Positions 1 through 9,749 of a DNA stretch of 64,000 nucleotides are shown here, one piece after another. Origin of the DNA: Gymnopus androsaceus JB14 (taxonomy: Eukaryota; Basidiomycota; Agaricomycetes; Agaricales; Omphalotaceae); NCBI GenBank assembly GCA_009733575.1, contig ML769410.1, positions 306,131 to 370,130 of the forward strand, in the 5' to 3' direction. The notes beneath the pieces were generated by a model, which saw nothing but the letters and a program-made list of their open reading frames with translations, had not been told where the DNA came from and did no database searches. Position 1 is the stretch's first letter. Each line of letters opens with the position of its first letter. Both the position numbers and the translations under genes were made by a program.

Positions 1-714
1 AAAACTTACCATATCAACCAATGCCTTTACCCCAATTGCAGCAACATCAAATGACATTGAATGTGGGAGCTTTATGCCATCGGGATACACCTTCAATTGA
101 CAGCTGATTGCGAAATTGGAGAGCAGTTTTCAAAAAATGCTCCTCGGTGATGGAATTTATGAGCAAACAACGATTCAATACCAGGGCTCCACTCCTGAGG
201 AGCTCGAAGCTTCGCTGGTCACTGGCAGCAAACAAGAATCCTGAATAGTGCGAAATTGAAAACGCTCTCCGATTTTGCAATCAGCTGGAAATGTCCCGTG
301 TTACAATGTATGCCTAAGAAGAGAAAGAAGAACTTGTGTTAACCCATGTCCTGTTCGAACTCGAACAAAAAAAGAGCCGAAAAAATACACACCTCAGAGT
401 CTGGTAGCCCTACTTTTCCCCAACCCGTCATACCTTCACCCAGGTGAGATCACTCTCACTGCCCGGCAGGAGCCCACCAATGGCTGGGATGTCTGTGCCC
501 ACGTTCTGGTTATTGTTGCCATATCCACAAGTATACATCTCGCGGTTACCAGAAAAATATATGATCGGAGTCAGGCTGGAACCTGCGCCGGTAATGAGCC
601 TTCATATCGGCGGCCCCATGGTGCTGAACAAAGAGAGAGGTCGGAGAAGGGAGAGAGTCTTCTATGACATTTGAGTTGATATTCCTGGGGTGGGTATGAG
701 TGGCGATGGCGACG
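1..714. other. left flank of the Tc1 element, no recognised gene
   Basis: No protein family is recognised. Short open stretches on the + strand (about 270-670) and the - strand (about 550-760) look like worn or split exons but do not join into a clear product. The sequence stops at the TA where the Tc1 element begins and resumes at 8755, so this block and 8755-9338 were contiguous before the insertion. Confidence 0.5.
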
Positions 715-716
715 TA

Positions 717-745
717 CTTGCTATGTATGTAAGTGACCGGACATA
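717..745 (+). repeat. Tc1 left terminal inverted repeat
   Basis: It matches the reverse complement of 8724-8752 at all but a few bases. The TA just outside (715-716) is the expected duplicated target dinucleotide. Confidence 0.85.
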
Positions 746-819
746 CCGTGCCAGCCAAGCACAATCACTTTTCGAGCTCAAAAATTGGTGTTTTTGCATA
801 CAAAAAATGTAACTAAGTA

Positions 820-1306
820 TCAGTATTGAGTGTGCCCACCATTAGCTTCAATTCCGGCCTGTACCACCTGTGGCATGCGGTCAATAAATGCGTTGAATTC
901 ATCAAAGTCCAAATTTTCCCAAACCTCTAAAATTGCATTGCACAGCTTGTCGTATGTCGAAGGTTGAGTCTGAAGGTCACGAATATGCTTCTTGACAACA
1001 TCCCACAAAGGCTCAATAGGGTTGAGATCTGGAGAAGAGGGTGGATGGGGAAAAAGAGGGATACCATGTTCATGGAACCATTTGACTGTGCTCTTCGCAT
1101 GATGCGCACACGCGCCATCCTGCTGAAAAATGAAATTTGGCCTGTCCTGGATCATCAGGTCACAAAACTCGAGCAAGGCACCATCGAGAGCCTGTTCTCA
1201 ATAGTGTTCTGCATTAAAACTACCACCTTTTCTGCCAGGATATTCCAAAATGACAAGTGGGCCTCTGGCACCTTTCATGATGCATCCCCAGATCATGCAG
1301 CGTACA
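820..1306 (-). pseudogene. Tc1 transposase, C-terminal part with premature stop
   Basis: This piece continues the gene begun at 8683. It opens with CMIWGCIMKGARGP, normal for the middle of a Tc1 DDE domain, and carries the second catalytic aspartate (QQDGACAHHAKS) and the final glutamate (SPDLNPIEPLW). The D and E are separated by 34 residues, the DD34E spacing of Tc1-like enzymes. A TGA at 1198-1200 interrupts the frame between AEHY and EQALDG. Apart from this stop and the large insertion, the catalytic triad and C-terminus are preserved, so decay is recent or mild. Confidence 0.87.
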
Positions 1307-1683
1307 CAGCCATAGCAGCTAGTGATCACATCAACTTGGGGAATTGCCCTAAGTCTGATATGATCAGCAAGGGGAATTGCCCAAGCCCCAAATATAGGGC
1401 AGCTGGTGAAGATACAAGACCTTGGTCAACTGCCCAAGAGAACCATCTGGCATATTTATCAGCACTGATAACCCAAACGCACTCATTGGTATCATTATCA
1501 ATTACCGTGCTCCGTGCTGAGACAGATGGACTGGACCATCTTACGGATCTGGCCTGGAACGGTACTTGATCTGAGTAAAATAGTGGCAATGTGAAGGTTT
1601 GAACCCTCATTGCTTTCAGTATTAATCTCATGATACCTAGGTGAAAACGGGACGCGCTAACAACTATGCCATTTGACCAATAC
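1307..1683 (-). repeat. left inverted end, tRNA-derived SINE-like unit
   Basis: Read on the - strand from 1683, the unit begins GTATTGGTCAAATGGCATAG. It contains a perfect Pol III A-box (TGGCATAGTTG) and, about 65 nt later, a near-consensus B-box (GGTTCAAACCT). This is the arrangement of a tRNA or tRNA-derived SINE head, followed by about 270 nt of tRNA-unrelated body. The outer tip is CAGCCATAGCAGCTA. Homology with the right copy starts and stops abruptly at both ends of the unit. Confidence 0.7.
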
Positions 1684-2481
1684 TTAACTTGCAATGTCAT
1701 CAGACTATAGCACCTTCGTGACCAAAAGTATATATTATTATTTATTAATAAATTGAAAATAAATTGATAAATGTTATTATAAAATTTGGAATGACCTGCG
1801 GCATGTTGGAAGCTTTGAACAAGCCCAATCATGTATATTCCCTTCAACTCGCTGCTAAAGCGAACAAAATATGTACCACAGCTCAAGGATCCTCAACCGT
1901 TGGTCAATCTTATCCAGTCTACGAAGGACCCTCGTCTGCTGTCTGGGATCGGCCTCTGCACGTTGGCTCCGGGACCACTGATCCCGAGGATTGGACCTCA
2001 GACTTTATTCTCTCCGGTCATTGACCTGCTGGTTACTTCCCCGATCCTAATAGTGTTGGCAAAGAGAGAAGTCGAGAAGAAGAGTATGGAGTACAAGTGG
2101 CTAACTCGAACGCTCCTCGAGCGCAGCCATACTTGAACAACATAAGAGTTTTGCTTTCCGTGTGCATGTCGTATGGAAAGTGAGGAAACAAAAGATTTTG
2201 GCACATTTTATGCATGCACCTTCCCGGATATCGCAGATGCTACGTTACATGTGAGTATAAAACTTAGGAGTTAGCAGCAAAGACAAACCAGTTTCCACCG
2301 TTGTTTCGATATTTTCTCTACACCAGTACTGGCTCCATGAAAAATGTCGTTGGCTATGCGTGTTTCTGGGCCCATGTTGCACAAAGGAGATACACCCATT
2401 CTCCGTGGATGGGTTGCTTGAAAGCTCCTCCTTCATTGCGCCCTAATATGCTAGACTGAATCATTTCATGAGCAACCGACA
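1684..2481. other. inner spacer of the 6.8-kb insertion
   Basis: The stretch starts with an AT-rich run of about 80 bp. After that there is an open + strand segment at 1831-2136 (about 100 codons) with no recognised family. Nothing else is supported. Confidence 0.4.
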
Positions 2482-4018
2482 CTATGAATACGCGGAATGA
2501 TGTACGACAGGATTCTCCAGAGAAACAGTACATTTCAAATTTGGCAGAGCATGGCGCTCTGGCAGTTTCTGCAAACGTCTGGCCCTTTCGGAGTGACTTC
2601 TCGAGAGACCACGGGTGTGATTACATTTGAGTGGATGGGCCTCTACATTGCTGGATGAGGAAGTTGCTTTCGGCATATCAACGCTGAATGGCGTGAACGG
2701 AGGTAAAGCATGGAAAGGGACGAGGTTGGCTTCGCTTCTGCGAGCCAAAGGAAGGGAGCCAGATACTTTTTTCCTTGACCAGAAGGAAGATCTGCAGGTC
2801 AACTTGTTTGGTGTATGATTGACTGTCTCGGGCACTTCCTTCTCTACCTCCTTTCCTTTCCGTATCACATCTACTGGACCAAAATTGAGGAAGCCTGCAG
2901 GCCCCAAGGAAAGCCCGCGGTTCCTTCTCTGATTTGGTACATCTGACGGAGCAGACTGTGCTACAGCAGAGACCGCTCGCTTGGTACGGAGGGCTGCGTC
3001 CCTTTGAGGCTGGGTAATATCTAATGCCGACGGCGTGGATGCGAATGCGATGCTATTAATTTCGGAAGACGATGAAGAGGCGGAAGCCTGAGGAAGAACG
3101 TGAGGGAGACTAATACCTAGCAATGCCTGCGCGAGAGCACTTGTTGGTGAGGGCCTAGTATATCCTCCGAAGGAAAGTCTCCCAGAGCTAGAGGGAGGAA
3201 ATAACGTGTCCTCTCTGGAATTCCTTCTCGAAGTTTCGCACGTGAACTGGACCCAGGAGTTGGAGGTAAATCCTTCTCTATTTTGAGCATAGAGCTCCGA
3301 TCCCATCATGCTAGTCACAGGTGCTTGGACCGGAGCCTGAGCTGCGCCCCAAGGCGATGCGGTTTGAGCAGTAGCACCAGAGAATTGACCGAAACCATTA
3401 CCCATGACAGGCGCTGACTGAGCCGGAGGAGTAGAGAAAAGGGAAAGGATGTCTTGCTTGACATCCTTTCTCTGCTCAGGAGAAGTGGATTGGGAGTGGT
3501 TGTTCGTGGTCACGATTGGGGGTGCATGGAAGTCAAGGGAAAAGAGGTCATTCTGAGGTGCAGGAGCAGGGGCAGGGGAGCAGGAGCTGCAGTTTGCAGA
3601 GCAGCTGGCACTACGCCCACTGGCCTATCTACAATACTGGCAGAAAGCAGTTGATGTTTAGTGGATGTAGGAGCCGTAGAACGTGCAGCGCTAAAGCTAC
3701 TTGTTTGAGCGTGAGTCGCTCGTGTAGGAGTAGGAGCTTGCTGTACTGGTGTGGCAGGTGCTGATGGCGGTTCGGGCACTGAGGCTACGCCGGTGGAAAG
3801 TACAGAGGGGTCGGTAGGAGGAGGACCTTCTAGTGCCCATTGGCGTGATTCATATTTTGAGTGAATAAACGAGTCGATTTTACTGCATTAGCATCAAGTT
3901 AGCTTTAGATTCATATAGCATACGTGCGACGCACTGTTCTGGTGGAATATGGCCTTGCTTCAGATGGGCTTCCCTGTAAAGATTGGCCAGACGATTGCCC
4001 CACTTTTGAATAGACTGG
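2482..4018 (-). pseudogene. ArfGAP piece fused to a second, Ser/Pro-rich gene piece
   Basis: Read on the - strand from 4018, the segment begins at an acceptor site with QSIQKWGNRLANLYREAHL, then PPE, an intron, and KIDSFIHSKYESRQWALEGPP. This is the C-terminal half of an Arf GTPase-activating domain of the SMAP/Age2 type. The zinc finger with the arginine finger that should precede it is absent upstream. A Pro/Ala linker contains a shift between two frames near 3560-3600. The ArfGAP tail motif KQDILSLFSTPP then reads on. After about 100 more residues the character changes to a basic, Ser-rich protein (SFWSRKK, RGLSRSHSER) ending at 2482. This looks like two host-gene pieces joined. It cannot encode a working GAP. 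Confidence 0.6.
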
Positions 4019-5513
4019 AATCCAGATTAGACAATGTACAAGTAGCAGTTCATCTGCGTCATTGAGCCTATTAGATGTCGCATTGTTGCTGAATGCTGGT
4101 AATGGAGCTTCCACAGCGGCAAGGAAAAGAAATGCGTCGTTGTCTGCGTGGTTGTCGTTACAACTTCTGTAGTTGTAACCGTCATTTCTGCAAAAAGGAG
4201 AGGCGAAGGATTGTTTCCTTGTAGGAAGGAGGCGGCGGATGGGCAGAATTGTGCTTTGAAGAAAAAGGATTCAGCCCAACCATGGAGCAAGATGAATTTC
4301 AGTTAAGAAATCCGCTAAGAAATATAAGTTGATGCTTTCTCGAGCAGAGTGAGCTTGCACGCACATTGCTCATCCATATCCCAGTAGCTGTATGAGGCCT
4401 TGTAGCAGCAATGGCAAATTAGAATGGAATGGAAGGGTGGTTGGGCTGTCATTCGGAATCGGAGTGATAGAAATGTTGTCGCTGTGGTAGAACGAAAGGA
4501 AGAAGGCAGCGTGAGAATGCGTTGGACAACGGGCGCTATGTCCACGATCATCGTTCAGCATGGCTCACCAAGTACAAAGATGACTCTTGATAGCTCTCGA
4601 ACCCACCGGATATTGTTCCTAGTGGTGTTTCACATAATCTGAGCAAAAACTGCATCAAAATCCAATCAAAATAGCCTGCAATATGATTACATTGCAGAAA
4701 TGTGTATCTTTACTTGAGTCCGCCGTGCATAACAGTGAGCTCAAGGATGGAGAAACTCACGTATTGGCCTCAGCATTTGGGAATAATATATTGGATACTA
4801 TATAGACGTAATTAGTGAAGTTGAAGTTGTTCAGATTAGTCAAACTAACTGGACACGCTTTTACTTACTTTCAAGTAAAGTTAGTATACCGAAGGCACAT
4901 TAAACAGTGTCGAGAATCATATCATTGTTCAATAAATGAGATCTTGTTGTATGATATACTTACAGTGTACTTCCTCCTGGTGAACATCAAAATCGAGTGT
5001 ATACCAGCCCAGAGCGTTGTTAATTGAGCAGACAAGCCACCCGTGGTGATATTCAAAAGCGTCAGGGGCGTCCTTACCAAATCCAAACTACTTACTATCA
5101 AGGGAATTTTGCTCATTAAACAAGCTTGTAGAATATCAGAGACTCAATAAATTGAATCCCGGTAGGGTCCGGATGGTATCTGATATCATCTTACTGCTTG
5201 AGAATGTCGTTTTGAACGACGAGCTCGAAAGGAACACTCATTAGGCGCCTACGGACCATGTTTCCGAACGTAATTCTTTTGCAATCTCACGGTTGAACTT
5301 TGCTCTCAACCAACTCTCAATTCAGTGAATCACTACGCAAGACCTCTTTGGGACCATGGTACATGCATTTCACTAGTTTATAATGTTTATTTTGAACTTA
5401 TTTTCGAATTTCATACGCCAATTTTACCGTCCAGCTTGCTTGTATACTCCCTCTACTAGAACTTGTTACAGATTGCATAGACAATTCATCTGCTGAAAAT
5501 TGACTGAATCGGT
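4019..5513. other. insertion interior, no complete gene
   Basis: On the - strand near 4192 an ATG opens a Thr-rich peptide (MTVTTTEVVTTTTQ) that looks like the N-terminus of another gene. It runs without a proper junction towards the ArfGAP piece, so it may be a third captured piece. The remainder (4300-5500) is AT-rich and shows no coding signal I can support. Confidence 0.35.
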
Positions 5514-6165
5514 TTGATTTGGATACCAGAACAGCAGCTTCCAATCCCAATTCAACTTCTATGGCTGCTACTACTATTACTACTACCAGAAATACGGCGC
5601 CTTCTCTCCAAGAGGCTTCTCAGCCACCTCGCGCTCTACCCAGTCCTACGACCGCTTCAAGATTCCCATGGTCTCAATCCCAATCTCAATCTCGGCACCT
5701 CCGTCCAACGCGGACTTCAGGTATCCCAATGCTGATGGCGGCATTGGTGATAGTAGCAATGGCCTGAGGAACGACGACATCCGCGGCCAAATGTATACTC
5801 CAACTTTGGCGGATCTACTTCATGTAGGAATGAGTATGGGCGTAGGAAGGGGTATGGGCTTGGAGTACAGTCCAAGATGGCTCGAGTCCAGCTCGCTTCG
5901 TGTTGCTCCTAGCCAGTTTGGCTATTTCCGAAGCTGAAGCTTGTGCAATGGATATATGGTCTGGTCAATGGGACGACCTGGTCCTCAACATCATTGGTTG
6001 CTCACGTGAAGAATGTTGTCGTGTCCGAGGCTGGCTAAGCGAAGTGGACACATCCAGCTGCGGAGCCAGAGTCATTGGGCTGGTGGGAAGGTATTTGGTT
6101 GAGAGATATGTATTTGACCTGGACACGATTATGACCACCTTCACTGAGCTCGATATGTAGGTCAG
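5514..6165 (+). pseudogene. coding-like piece, unidentified
   Basis: Overlapping open stretches on the + strand switch frame two or three times (about 5520-5770, 5670-5937, 5900-6160). Composition is Ser/Gln/Asn-rich at first, then more ordinary (CSREECCRVRGWLSEVD, VGRYLVERYVFDLDT). The frame switches suggest a decayed or spliced gene piece. It lies directly upstream of the probable formin piece and could belong to the same source gene, but no family is recognised. Confidence 0.35.
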
Positions 6166-6320
6166 TCTCAACAAAGCATTCCAGTCCCCATCCTTATAAC
6201 CCACATCGCATACGCCCTCTCCTCTCCCTCCCCCAAAGTCCGAACCCTAGTCTCCTACATCCTCGGCTTTTGTCTATTATCCAACCCCAAGGATTCCATG
6301 TCTTCGAGGATGCAGGCTGA
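6166..6320 (+). pseudogene. probable formin FH3-domain piece
   Basis: One frame gives FQSPSL and the next gives ITHIAYALSSPSPKVRTLVS. Together these resemble the armadillo-like FH3/GBD region of formins, in which a pocket of the form SLITHIAYSL...PKLRTLVSD is conserved. A single frame change separates the two parts. The typical continuation after LVSD is not found, so only about 40 residues are supported. The identification is from memory of the family and should be treated as tentative. Confidence 0.4.
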
Positions 6321-7720
6321 AGAAGCGAAATGGAGAAGCAGAAGCAGACGACCAACGCTTCGTATGTGTCTATCTGTAATTGTTCGCAGATTGTTCGTAC
6401 CAACCAATGTTACAACCACAGCACCGACGGATCAAAATCCAAACCTGGAGGAAGAATCGCAGATCGCATGAAGGCAAAACTCTGGTCCTTCTATATCCAT
6501 GTCAAAGTCAAACACAAGGCTTTCAAAAGACACCGCAGCTAGTCCGAATCTGTTTAGCAGTCCCAGTCCGAATACCCTCTCTTTTCCCGAAAGCATCAGC
6601 TTCGTCACTGGATTCACCTTCATCTTCAGCGCTCTCAACATTAACAGCGTTATCAGCGCCATTGACTGTTCCTGGGTCGCCTGTGGCTCATGTTCCAACA
6701 TCGTTTTCATCGTCGTCTGCATTTCCTTGGTCATCAACAGTGATAAACCCTCTCTCTCTCGCTAATCTTATCATCGCTGCGCAAATAATCCTGCCCATCT
6801 TCTTCCTCCTCCTCCCTCTTACCAATTTGACACTGTCTCTGCCCACGACAAATTGTCCTCTACTGCCAGCACCGAAATGATAGCTGGGAACATTGCCATG
6901 CACCATGTAGGTCTAATAAAAACTTACATGATCCCCTGCCACTCCTAATCCTGTATGGCTGACCTTCAATCTACAGATACTCAAACTCCGCTTCTCCTCG
7001 GCGCAGTTCTAAATCAACTCCATTGCCTCAATCCACGGTCACTCATGCTTTTTACTGCGTGCAGGCATAATTTCACTCCCACAATGAAGGGTACAAGTGA
7101 CTTCGTCGTTGCTTTATCAGCCGATGGAGAGCGTCACATCCTTGTTGACCCTTCACCTATCTCCGCACCTCATCCAGTGCCCTTCTCGGCTTCGCAAAAA
7201 GCACCTCCGCATCTTTACTTGAAACTGGAGCTGGGGCTGGAGTGCAGCCTCGCACGTCCTCGATGCTGTCTGGTGAGCTACTCAACATGGGTCGCTCGGT
7301 CTTCAGCGAGGTGGAAAAAAACCAGGGGGGTTCCTATTACGTGCAGCACAGTGAGTAGCTTCGTTAACATCTCTCTATCGACCTATTCCTGATTAGTTCT
7401 CCGCTAGTTCTCGCACATGGTTCTGATAAGCACGGACCATCTGATCACTGGACTGCCAGATTACGCTAGTATTTGAGTTTGTCTCTGGCGTTGAGCATAG
7501 GATCTGGTGCAAGCAGAGATGAGGCTTGTGAATATAAGGGTGGGCCATAGAAACTAATCAACATTAAATCAGCCTTTTTGATATACAGCGTCGAGTCCAA
7601 GACATATATTTTGAATAAGTAATGAAATCAATCAGTAATTAAATAATAGTGTATATTATTAATATATTATTATACCACGCATGATTCTAGCTGTGATAGA
7701 TCAATTACGCCCCACAATAT
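6321..7720 (+). other. insertion interior, Ser-rich coding-like debris
   Basis: Ser/Pro-rich open frames on the + strand at 6430-6890 and 6955-7390 are joined by a plausible intron (GTAGGTCT at 6907 to TCTACAG at 6976). Frames break repeatedly and no domain is visible. From about 7400 to 7720 the sequence is AT-rich and featureless. Confidence 0.35.
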
Positions 7721-8098
7721 GTATCGGTCAAATGGCAAACATGTTAACACGTCCCGTTTCTATGCGTAGATCACGAGGTTCATATCGGAAGCGCTGAGGG
7801 TTCTAATCTTTGTGCAGTCAATATTTTACTCGGGTCAAGCACCGTCCCAGGCCAGATCCATAAGGAGGTCCGGCCCATCCATCTTATCACGGAGGACGGT
7901 AATTGATGATGATTTAATTGCAATGGTCCGGATTATCAGTGTTGATAAATATGCCAGATGATCCCCTTGGGTATTTGCCCAAGGGTTGTATCCCTGTCAA
8001 CTGCCCTATATTCAGGCCTTGGGCAACTACCCTTGCTGATCACATCAGACTTCGGGCAGTTCACCAAGGCTGATGTGATCAGGTAGCTGCTACAGGTG
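7721..8098 (+). repeat. right inverted end, tRNA-derived SINE-like unit
   Basis: This is the inverted partner of 1307-1683, with the same length within 1 bp. Read on the + strand it begins GTATCGGTCAAATGGCAAAC. The A-box and B-box are more decayed (GGGTTCTAATC). The outer tip, read inwards, is CACCTGTAGCAGCTA, against CAGCCATAGCAGCTA on the left. Neither copy has its own flanking duplication; only the pair does. Confidence 0.7.
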
Positions 8099-8105
8099 GC
8101 GTACA

Positions 8106-8683
8106 GATGACTGAGTGAGCTTTGGAACACAACAATCATCGAGTAGCTCCTCGCCAGGCCACCTGGTAACCCAAATCCGACCCTTGTTTTTGCCCAAAAC
8201 CATGTACGCTTCATCGGACCAAACAACATTTTCCCAATCTTTTGAAGACATTTTTGAATGCTCCTTTGCCCATGCAAGTTGCTTTTCTTTAGTAGCGGTG
8301 CTCAAGTATGGGACCTTTTTGGCAACTCGATGATGATAACCTTGCTCTGCGAGAACATTTCTGACCAAATTCCGACTGCTCTGAGGTTCATGCTCAGAAC
8401 CAATTTCCTGCAGTGGTTTTTGACAATTTTGGACATCAGTTGCCACAATATTCTCTTTATCCTCATCAGTGAGCTTCGAGGGACGTTCAGAGCGAGCGAG
8501 ATTTGAAGTTGAACCAGTTTCCTGGTACTTTTTCCAAATATCGAAGCCGGTTGATCGGGGAATATCATGCAGTTGAGCTGCTTTCGCAATGTTTCCTATG
8601 GCTTCCACTGAGCCAACAAACCAATTTTTGGTGGGAGAGTCAAGCTGACGACAAGATGTCTTATGCTTAATAGCTCGGGGCAT
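8106..8683 (-). pseudogene. Tc1 transposase, N-terminal part
   Basis: About 190 residues read from an ATG near the right terminal repeat. The first 110 or so residues form the paired-type helix-turn-helix DNA-binding region (IAKAAQLHDIPRSTGFDIWK). Next comes the start of the RNase H-like DDE domain with the first catalytic aspartate in the motif VVWSDEAY and the downstream GRIWVTRWPGEE segment usual in this family. The frame is open up to residues QSSVR, where the inverted-repeat insertion begins. The remainder of the gene is 6.8 kb away at 820-1306. It is inactive as it stands because it is split. Confidence 0.85.
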
Positions 8684-8723
8684 GTAATGGTTGAGAGTAG
8701 CATGTATATTAATACGAATATGC

Positions 8724-8752
8724 TATGTCTGGTCACTTACGTACATAGCGAG
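8724..8752 (-). repeat. Tc1 right terminal inverted repeat
   Basis: This is the mirror of 717-745, followed by TA at 8753-8754. It lies about 40 bp upstream of the transposase start codon at 8683. Confidence 0.85.
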
Positions 8753-8754
8753 TA

Positions 8755-9338
8755 GATGCGGAGGACTAAGAGTGATTAAATTCCCACTCCTGCCTATCGT
8801 TCCCTTGTCTTTTGTATCCACATCGATGGTATTCGTACCGGAGCTCGGGCTAGAGTTTGGATTCAACAACCCACCAGCGGCAACCTGGACAAGTTTGGAA
8901 ACGTCCTACGATTTAGCGGGGTATTCTGTGCTAAATCTCGTCTTTCTGTCATGGGTCCGCTTGTAATTCAGGTCTGGCGGACGATGAGAAGGGAATGGGT
9001 TCCTTCTTCAAAGATCTTTAAGTAATAGAGCACTGGTAATGGAGTGAAGCAATTTCAGTACCAAATTTGGCGAGAAAAAAGCGCAGTATATATACCTTTT
9101 CAGAGGAAATCCCTAGCACACTGTGTCTCAAGTGCGCTGGTGTTGGTATCGTTGATCGCAGTCCCAATTTCTACGCTATCCGTTCCAATGGCACCGAATG
9201 CATGTCACCGTTAAGGCATGAAGCAGGAAGGGAAGGGAAATAGAGTTGAGGCTTGTATGGGGGGCCATCGTTGTCATTGCAAGCATTCAAATGGGACTTG
9301 GGATGGTTGAAAGATTGAAGGTAGAATGGTATTTGTAT
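8755..9338. other. flank between the Tc1 element and the foldback element
   Basis: This resumes the sequence interrupted at 714. An open + strand frame covers 8691-8966 and another ends at 9335 with GAIVVIASIQMGLGMVERL, a hydrophobic stretch that may be a membrane segment of a host gene. No family is recognised. Confidence 0.4.
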
Positions 9339-9710
9339 CACACTGGAAAGTGACAAAAATCTGCTTGGCAGATTGTTAGACTGATAATAAAACAATCAGT
9401 TTATGTTTTGATAAGACCAAAAGTCAGGCTGAAACAATGGTTTTTGGTCAGGCTGACACTCTGGCTGACAAGGGATGATTCAGCCAACAATTCACTCTAG
9501 ATGATATGACTCCCAAAAGTCTACAATTCAGGGGGCCTGATTCTTGTACTGATTCTAGGACTTTCATCTGTACAATTAATATCATTGAAATTAAATATTT
9601 TACTTTGGATGAATAGGCAGATGAATAACAAATAATCAGTCCTGACAATTACTCTACTGAAATGACAGAAATCAGTAAGTAATTTAATATCTATGAAAGT
9701 TGAAAAGGTT
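9339..9710 (+). repeat. foldback element, left arm
   Basis: Landmarks shared with the right arm are ATCTGCTTGGCAGATT, AAGGGATGATTCAGCC, TTCAGGGGG and AATCAGTAAGTAATT. Confidence 0.8.
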
Positions 9711-9749
9711 CATAACTGAAGGCTGGTGCTATTCATATGAAAAACCATT

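Larger units (their letters stand above)
1307..8098. mobile_element. 6.8-kb insertion with 377-bp inverted SINE-like ends
   Basis: A 6,792-bp segment lies inside the Tc1 transposase gene. Its two ends (1307-1683 and 7721-8098) are inverted copies of one 377/378-bp sequence, roughly three quarters identical by eye. The 7-mer GCGTACA occurs immediately outside both ends (1300-1306 and 8099-8105) and only once in the rejoined transposase, so it is a target-site duplication. No transposase is recognisable inside. The interior instead holds gene pieces: an ArfGAP-derived fusion on the - strand and a probable formin piece on the + strand. It resembles a gene-capturing, Pack-type non-autonomous element, but its ends are tRNA-like and it matches no class I can name. 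Confidence 0.75.
715..8754 (-). mobile_element. Tc1/mariner element, interrupted by a 6.8-kb insertion
   Basis: The ends carry matching terminal inverted repeats (GCTATGTAYGTAAGTGACC plus about 8 more matching bases) at 717-745 and 8724-8752, each bordered on the outside by TA, the target duplication of this superfamily. With the inserted segment 1307-8098 removed, the element is about 1.24 kb, the usual size for a Tc1 element with one transposase gene. The gene lies on the - strand. Its N-terminal part is at 8106-8683 and its C-terminal part at 820-1306. The two halves rejoin in frame across the duplicated 7-mer TGTACGC. The element therefore appears to have been whole apart from the insertion and one premature stop. 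Confidence 0.88.

Noticed and set aside
1560..1690. a functional tRNA on the - strand in the left inverted end
   Set aside because: A and B boxes are present but the acceptor stem and cloverleaf do not close, and the unit is repeated as part of a 377-bp element, so it is a SINE-type derivative.
1307..8098. the insertion as an LTR retrotransposon
   Set aside because: The end repeats are inverted, not direct, lack TG...CA ends of LTRs, and no gag, protease, reverse transcriptase or integrase reads are seen inside.
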